A stretch of 64,000 bases of DNA, taken from assembly GCA_013298565.1 (NCBI GenBank), contig JAAFIC010000003.1, forward strand, positions 1-64,000, in the 5' to 3' direction. Below the pieces are notes generated by a model that saw nothing but the letters and a program-made list of their open reading frames with translations, searched no databases and was not told the origin of the DNA. The position numbers were made by a program, and so were the translations under genes. Position 1 is the first letter of the stretch. Every line of letters begins with the position of its first letter. Below are positions 59,104-64,000 of this stretch, piece after piece. This stretch comes from Alphaproteobacteria bacterium. Its GTDB lineage: Bacteria > Pseudomonadota > Alphaproteobacteria > Elsterales > Elsteraceae.

Positions 59104-59505
59104 ATGTTTGCGCTGGAAGTTCGAGACCATATTATGATTGCCCACAGTCTGCCGCGCCCGGTGTTCGGCCCGGCGCAGGGGCTGCACGGCGCGACCTTCA
59201 TTGTCGATGTCGCCTTCTTTCGGGCGGAGTTGGACCAGGATAACCTTGTCGTCGATATTGGCCTTGCGGCAGACGCGCTGAAGCAGCTGTTAGCGCCGCT
59301 GAATTATCAGAACCTCGATGCGGTTCCGGTGCTGGCGGGTAAGATCACCACCACCGAGTTTCTGGCCCGCTATATCTTCGACGGGATGCGCGCTGCCGTT
59401 CAGGCCGGTGCCCTTGGCCCCTACGCGGGCGGGTTGGATAAGATCCGCGTTAGCCTCGAAGAATCCCACGTTGCCCGCGCTTGGTACGAAGGGACGATTG
59501 CGTGA
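59104..59505 (+). CDS. Divergent 6-pyruvoyl/6-carboxytetrahydropterin synthase-like (QueD family)
   Basis: IMIAHSLP..LHGATFIVDVAFF; LNYQNLDAVPVLAGKITTTEFLARYIFD. Confidence 0.8.
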   Translation: MFALEVRDHIMIAHSLPRPVFGPAQGLHGATFIVDVAFFRAELDQDNLVVDIGLAADALKQLLAPLNYQNLDAVPVLAGKITTTEFLARYIFDGMRAAVQAGALGPYAGGLDKIRVSLEESHVARAWYEGTIA

Positions 59506-60521
59506 CGGCTGTTTTCGTTTATCCGGGCGATCTCGATCAGCCAACGGGCGGCTATCGTTATGACGCGGCCCTGTTGCGGGAATGGGCGGCAGCGGGGGTG
59601 AGCGTAACCGCGATCAGTCTGCCGGGGAGCTACCCCCATCCCTCCGAGGCCGATTTGGCTGCCGCTCAGGCACTGCTGGCCTCAGTCCCCGCCGATGTGC
59701 CAATTTTGATCGACGGCCTCGCTTTTGCCGTGCTGCCGGGGGCATGGCTCGACCGTTTGGGCAAGCGCTGGCAGGCGCTTATCCATCACCCACTATGCCT
59801 CGAAACCGGGCTAGACCCGGCGCAGGCGGCGGCGTTAGAGGCTGGCGAGCGCGAAGCCCTGAGCCGGGCGGAACTGGTCGTCGTGACTAGCCGAGCGACC
59901 GGGGAAACGCTGCATACGCTCTTTTCCGTGCCTGAGAATAAGATTCTGCTCGCGCCGCCCGGAATCATCCGCTACCGCCGCGCGGCCCCCCAGGGGGTGC
60001 CGATGATTTTGAGCGTAGGGGCGATCAGCCCGCGCAAGAATTTCGATGGGTTGGTGGCGGCGTTGGCGATGGTGCAAGATTTGGCTTGGACGGCGATCAT
60101 TGTCGGCTCCGACGCCCATTCGCCAGAAACGGGGGCCGCGCTGCGGGCGCAAATCGCAGCCCTTGGGCTTGGCGATCGGATCACCCTCACGGGCGCGCTA
60201 ACGGGGCCTGCGCTGGAAGATGCCTATGCGCGCGCCGCGTTCTACGCTCACGCCGCCCATTACGAAGGGTTCGGCATGGCCTTGGCCGACGCGCTCGCCT
60301 CCGGTTTGCCGACAGTGGCCTCGACGGGCGGCGCGGTAGGGGATTGGCTGCCGGAGGGGGCAGCGTTGCGGGCAACCCCGACAGCGGTGTCGCTTGGGGA
60401 GAATCTGCGCCGCCTGCTGACCGATGCCGCGCTGGCCGGCCGCCTCGCGGAGGCAGGCCGGGCGATTGAGTTTCCAACCTGGGCCGGTAGCGCGGCCAAG
60501 ATTGCGGAGCGCTGGGTATGA
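59502..60521 (+). CDS. Glycosyltransferase family 4-like
   Basis: PPGI.., ILSVGAISPRKNFDGLVAAL, EGFGMALADALASGLPTVASTGGAVGDWL. Confidence 0.88.
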   Translation: MTAVFVYPGDLDQPTGGYRYDAALLREWAAAGVSVTAISLPGSYPHPSEADLAAAQALLASVPADVPILIDGLAFAVLPGAWLDRLGKRWQALIHHPLCLETGLDPAQAAALEAGEREALSRAELVVVTSRATGETLHTLFSVPENKILLAPPGIIRYRRAAPQGVPMILSVGAISPRKNFDGLVAALAMVQDLAWTAIIVGSDAHSPETGAALRAQIAALGLGDRITLTGALTGPALEDAYARAAFYAHAAHYEGFGMALADALASGLPTVASTGGAVGDWLPEGAALRATPTAVSLGENLRRLLTDAALAGRLAEAGRAIEFPTWAGSAAKIAERWV

Positions 60522-61306
60522 GTGGGTTTTCTGCCGATTGGCTCGATCTACGCGCCCCTGCCGATGCGGCAGCGCGTGATGCTGGATTGCTGGCGGAGGT
60601 TTCCCGCCTCGCCCCGCGCCGGATTCTGGATCTCGGGTGCGGGACGGGCGCGATGCTGGCTACCTTACGCCCGCACCTCGCCCCCGGCAGTTCCTGGGTA
60701 TTGGTCGATGGCGACGCCGGGTTGCTGGAGGAAGCGGCGTTCCGAGGCGCGGCCCTGCGGATACAAGACCCTGGCCTCAACGTCACCTGCCTCCACCGCA
60801 ACCTTGTGGAAGACCCGTTGCCGCTCACGGAAGCCTTGCCCGATCTGGTGACGGCGACGGCGCTGTTCGATCTGGTCTCGGCCCCCTGGTTGGGGCGTTT
60901 CCTCGATGCTTTGGCTGCCCGGCGCTTACCGCTCTATGCCGCTCTATCCTATGACGGCGTGATGCGGTGGGAACCGACGCATCCCAAGGATGATGCGATC
61001 ATGGCGGGCTTCAACCGGCATCAACAGACCGAAAAAGGCTTCGGCGGCCCCGCCCTCGGCCCGCTCGCCCCCGGTGTTATGCAGAGGGGGCTTGAGGCGC
61101 GCGGCTACCGCGTTCTCACTGCCGGCAGCCCGTGGCGGGTAGGGCCAGAACAGGCCGCGATGATTGCCGCCTTGATCGACGGCATTGCCTTGGCAGCGCA
61201 AGAGGAAGGGTCGGTTGCCGATTGGCAGGCTTGGCAGACAGCTCGGCACACCGCAACCCGCCTCTGCGTCATCGGTCATACGGACCTGTTGGCGTTGCCG
61301 GGTTAA
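60518..61306 (+). CDS. Class I SAM-dependent methyltransferase
   Basis: RILDLGCGTGAMLATLRPHL. Confidence 0.88.
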   Translation: MSGFSADWLDLRAPADAAARDAGLLAEVSRLAPRRILDLGCGTGAMLATLRPHLAPGSSWVLVDGDAGLLEEAAFRGAALRIQDPGLNVTCLHRNLVEDPLPLTEALPDLVTATALFDLVSAPWLGRFLDALAARRLPLYAALSYDGVMRWEPTHPKDDAIMAGFNRHQQTEKGFGGPALGPLAPGVMQRGLEARGYRVLTAGSPWRVGPEQAAMIAALIDGIALAAQEEGSVADWQAWQTARHTATRLCVIGHTDLLALPG

Positions 61307-61323
61307 TCCGTGAAAGCTACCGC

Positions 61324-61875
61324 TTAAAACGGCCCCATGCGGCGCAGCAACCCATCCTTCAGCACGAATTGATGGTAGAGCACGCCTAAAACATGCAGCA
61401 CGATCAGCCCAATGAGAGTGTAGGCGAAGATTTCGTGGAGGGTGAAAAGTTGTGCGGCGAGGGCGGTATTAGGGGCGATCAGTGCAGGCAATGTCACCAT
61501 TCCCAAAAAGATCACCGGCGCGCCGAAGGCCGAACTGCCGAGCCAGCCTAAAATCGGCAGCGCCAGCAACAGGCCGTAGAAGCCGATATGCACCAGCTTC
61601 ACCACCGCCTGTTGCAAGGGCGGCATTCCTGGCGCGGGAGGCGGCAAAGGGCCGTTCCAGCGCAGCCACGCACGTACAATGATGAGCGCGAGGGCGATCA
61701 GGCCGAAGGATCGGTGAAGATCGAAGAGTTGGTTCATAGTCTGCCCCGGTGCAATCCTGTTCATCAGCAATCCGATGCCGATAACCAAGACGATCAAGAG
61801 GCCCATCGCCCAATGGACGAGGCGCAAGAGGCGCGGGTAACGCTCGGTCATCTGTCTTTCTCCGAAAACGCGCAA
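61324..61875 (-). CDS. Cytochrome b561
   Basis: YPRLLRLVHWAMGLLIVLVIGIGLLMNR, LHRSFGLIALALIIVRAWLRW, HEIFAYTLIGLIVLHVLGVLYHQ. Confidence 0.9.
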   Translation of the reverse strand: MRVFGERQMTERYPRLLRLVHWAMGLLIVLVIGIGLLMNRIAPGQTMNQLFDLHRSFGLIALALIIVRAWLRWNGPLPPPAPGMPPLQQAVVKLVHIGFYGLLLALPILGWLGSSAFGAPVIFLGMVTLPALIAPNTALAAQLFTLHEIFAYTLIGLIVLHVLGVLYHQFVLKDGLLRRMGPF

Positions 61876-62627
61876 TCAACGATAATATCCCCGCCGCGCA
61901 GTGGGTAGCAGCGGGTGATGGGGCGCAACGCGCCGTCCAGCCGATCAATCGGCGGCAGCGTGAGGCCCGGTAATCCCGAACCGAGGATCAGCGGCCCGAT
62001 TAGGAAATGCAATCTGTCTAACGCCCCGGCGGCCAGGAAATGCGATAGAGTATGCGCGCCGCCTTCGACCAAAATCCGGCGAATGCCAACCTGTCGTAAG
62101 GCTGCAAGAATCACCTGCGGCGCAATCGGCTCGCCCGGCACCCCTGGTAGCGGTACGATTTCAACGCCTTCGGGACGAACGAGATTACCCCGCTGCATCA
62201 CAATCCGCCGCCCCGGCGTTTGCCACAGCCGCGCCGTGTTCGGCACGCGGCCATTAGGATCGAGCACGATACGCGCCGGGTGCTCCCCCGGTACATGACG
62301 CACGGTCAACAGCGGATCATCGGCAATCACAGTCCCCGCCCCAACCAGCACGCCCTCGACCAGCGCGCGCAGGCAGTGCAGATGGGTGAGCGCCGCCGCC
62401 CCATTGATATAGTGAGAATGGCCCGTGCGCGTCGCGATCCGGCCATCGAGCGATTGCCCCAACTGCCCAATCACCAGCGGTGCCGTTCCCAACAGCGGCT
62501 CGAAAATCTGCGAGAGAGTGCAGGCGGGATCAATTTCGCGCGGCACAGACTGTCGATGCCGCTCCAGCAACGCCGTCCAGCGCTCTAGGGAAAACTCGGT
62601 CGTATCGACGGCAGAGAGGGTATCCAT
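61848..62627 (-). CDS. RibD C-terminal-type reductase (pyrimidine/dihydrofolate reductase family)
   Basis: GQLGQSLDGRIATRTGHSHYINGAAALTHLHCLRALVEGVLVGAGTVIADDPLLTVR; RILVEGGAHTLSHFLAAG. Confidence 0.9.
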   Translation of the reverse strand: MDTLSAVDTTEFSLERWTALLERHRQSVPREIDPACTLSQIFEPLLGTAPLVIGQLGQSLDGRIATRTGHSHYINGAAALTHLHCLRALVEGVLVGAGTVIADDPLLTVRHVPGEHPARIVLDPNGRVPNTARLWQTPGRRIVMQRGNLVRPEGVEIVPLPGVPGEPIAPQVILAALRQVGIRRILVEGGAHTLSHFLAAGALDRLHFLIGPLILGSGLPGLTLPPIDRLDGALRPITRCYPLRGGDIIVDCAFSEKDR

Positions 62628-62772
62628 ACGGATTAACCTAGGGCGGGTGGGGCCAGAAGAACAGGGCAGGGCGCGTGGGCGAAGGTTAGTTTCAGATGAT
62701 GACGGATTTCATCTTCCCTCTCTCGATACTGCTGGCCGCGCGTTTGGATGCAGAAGCGCGGGAGGCAGTCTT

Positions 62773-63588
62773 TTAGGGGCGATGCTGAACGAGCGCCTTT
62801 GCGGCCTCGGCAAGGCTCGGGCCTGGGCAAATCCAAGCCGCACTCGGTACGCGCACCCGCTCTGCCGTTGAGGCCGCTAACGCCGGATGCGTGACGATGG
62901 CCTGCGCGCGGGACGTGGCGGTGTTCATATGATCGTCGATCACCAGCACGTCGGGTTTTGCCGCCAGCACGGCTTCTACCGACACCGCCCCGCCGCGCGT
63001 AACCCCCAGACTGCCCGCAAGATTACGGTAGCCGACTGCTTCTAAAATCTCGCCGCTCACCGATTTCGCGCCGGAAGTATAGCCGTTGGGCCGCCAGATT
63101 AGCGCCGTTTGCGCTTTTATCGGAGCCTTGGCCTTGGCGTCGGCAAGATCGGCGGTGAGGCGGGCGACCATCGCTTCGCCTGCTTCCGGCACCTCTAAGC
63201 GCGCGGCGAGGGTGCGGATCATCGCTTCGGTCGCCGCCAGCCCCTCGGGCGTGGGGAGGCGGTGAATGGCAATCGCTTGCCGGGCAAAGATCTCCGCCGC
63301 GCTACGGTCGCGAAAGCTGTGTACTATGACTAAATCTGGCCGCTGGCGAATCACGTCTTCAGCGCTCGTCCTCACAACCGGAATGCCCTCGGCTTGTCGG
63401 TAGGCCGCCGATAGCGTCGGGTCGGCAGCAAGGGGTGAGACAGCAGCGATGCGGTGGCGTGGCAGTAGCCCTAACACTAGTTGATCGGCACAAAGGTTGG
63501 TCGAAACTACCCGTTGCGGCGGGTTAGCGGCGGCGGCGGTACTGACCAGCGCCGCCGCAAGCCAGAAACTAAGAGCGAATTTTAACAT
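62773..63588 (-). CDS. ABC transporter substrate-binding protein (BtuF/FepB-like)
   Basis: Signal peptide, RVVSTNLCADQLVLGLLP, PDLVIVHSFRD, KPDVLVIDDH. Confidence 0.87.
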   Translation of the reverse strand: MLKFALSFWLAAALVSTAAAANPPQRVVSTNLCADQLVLGLLPRHRIAAVSPLAADPTLSAAYRQAEGIPVVRTSAEDVIRQRPDLVIVHSFRDRSAAEIFARQAIAIHRLPTPEGLAATEAMIRTLAARLEVPEAGEAMVARLTADLADAKAKAPIKAQTALIWRPNGYTSGAKSVSGEILEAVGYRNLAGSLGVTRGGAVSVEAVLAAKPDVLVIDDHMNTATSRAQAIVTHPALAASTAERVRVPSAAWICPGPSLAEAAKALVQHRP

Positions 63589-64000
63589 AGGAACCTGGCG
63601 CTTCCTCCAGAAGCGGAAACTTCTCCGATCCCAACGCCAGCGCTGGAATTTCCGCACCGGAATGGCCACGCAGCCACTCCCGCCACGTTGGCCACCAGGA
63701 GCCTGGGCGCTGTTCCGCCCCCTCCAGCCACGCATCGGGCGTTGCCGGGCAGTCTGGGCGGATCCAGTGGGCGTATTTATTGGCCGCAGGCGGGTTGACG
63801 ATCCCAGCGATATGGCCGGAGCCTGCTAACAGGAACTGCACTGGGCCGCTGTAAAGCTGCGTGCCGGCATACGTGCTTTTCCACGGTGCGATATGATCTT
63901 CGCGCGCCGAGACGATCAGCGTGGGGGTTTTTACCTTCCGCAGATCAATCTTCACGCCATCCAACTCGATCCCGCCCGGCTCGATCAGCAGATTCTCCTG
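63569..64000 (-). CDS. phaC: Class I poly(3-hydroxyalkanoate) synthase, C-terminal part (truncated by window edge)
   Basis: VSAREDHIAPWKSTYAGTQLYSGPVQFLLAGSGHIAGIVNPPAANKYAHW. Confidence 0.92.
   Translation of the reverse strand, partial: QENLLIEPGGIELDGVKIDLRKVKTPTLIVSAREDHIAPWKSTYAGTQLYSGPVQFLLAGSGHIAGIVNPPAANKYAHWIRPDCPATPDAWLEGAEQRPGSWWPTWREWLRGHSGAEIPALALGSEKFPLLEEAPGSYVKIRS

Noticed and set aside
63569-63620. Cobalamin riboswitch ahead of the BtuF-like gene
   Set aside because: The gene start overlaps the upstream phaC coding region, leaving no room for a leader RNA

Overview
The window is 64 kb of GC-rich, gene-dense DNA from an alphaproteobacterium, probably Rhodospirillales-like (inferred from gene content only). 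Most of it is ordinary chromosome: mnmA/ferredoxin/HesB/cysteine desulfurase/Rrf2/cysE, an AsmA-like protein, glnE, bcp, hemB, a valine-catabolism run, hrpB, yfgM-like/bamB/der, an MCP, phoX, tRNA-His, glnB-glnA, a PilZ-like protein, mdoH and phaC. The outstanding accessory region is ~14.5-28.8 kb. It is a gas-vesicle gene cluster (gvpA, gvpN, gvpO, gvpJ-like, three GvpF/L-like genes, gvpG, a small GvpA-family gene, gvpK) on the + strand, apparently co-directional with a photoactive yellow protein gene (PYP; chromophore Cys in APCT) and its 4-coumarate ligase. About six unfamiliar ORFs lie upstream, preceded by a very AT-rich intergenic region and a divergent DeoR-type regulator. No tyrosine ammonia-lyase is present in the window. 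The ligase has an N-terminal segment that looks like an acyl-carrier domain with a GLDSL motif. A second notable locus (58.1-62.6 kb) combines an MDR dehydrogenase, a divergent PTPS/QueD-like protein with an altered His motif, a glycosyltransferase, a methyltransferase and a RibD-like reductase, suggesting a modified-pterin pathway. Non-coding signals include a two-copy intergenic repeat (1-140 and 45406-45510), strong hairpins near der, a Pho-box-like triplet upstream of phoX and a sigma54-type promoter upstream of glnB. I saw no transposase, integrase or CRISPR array.
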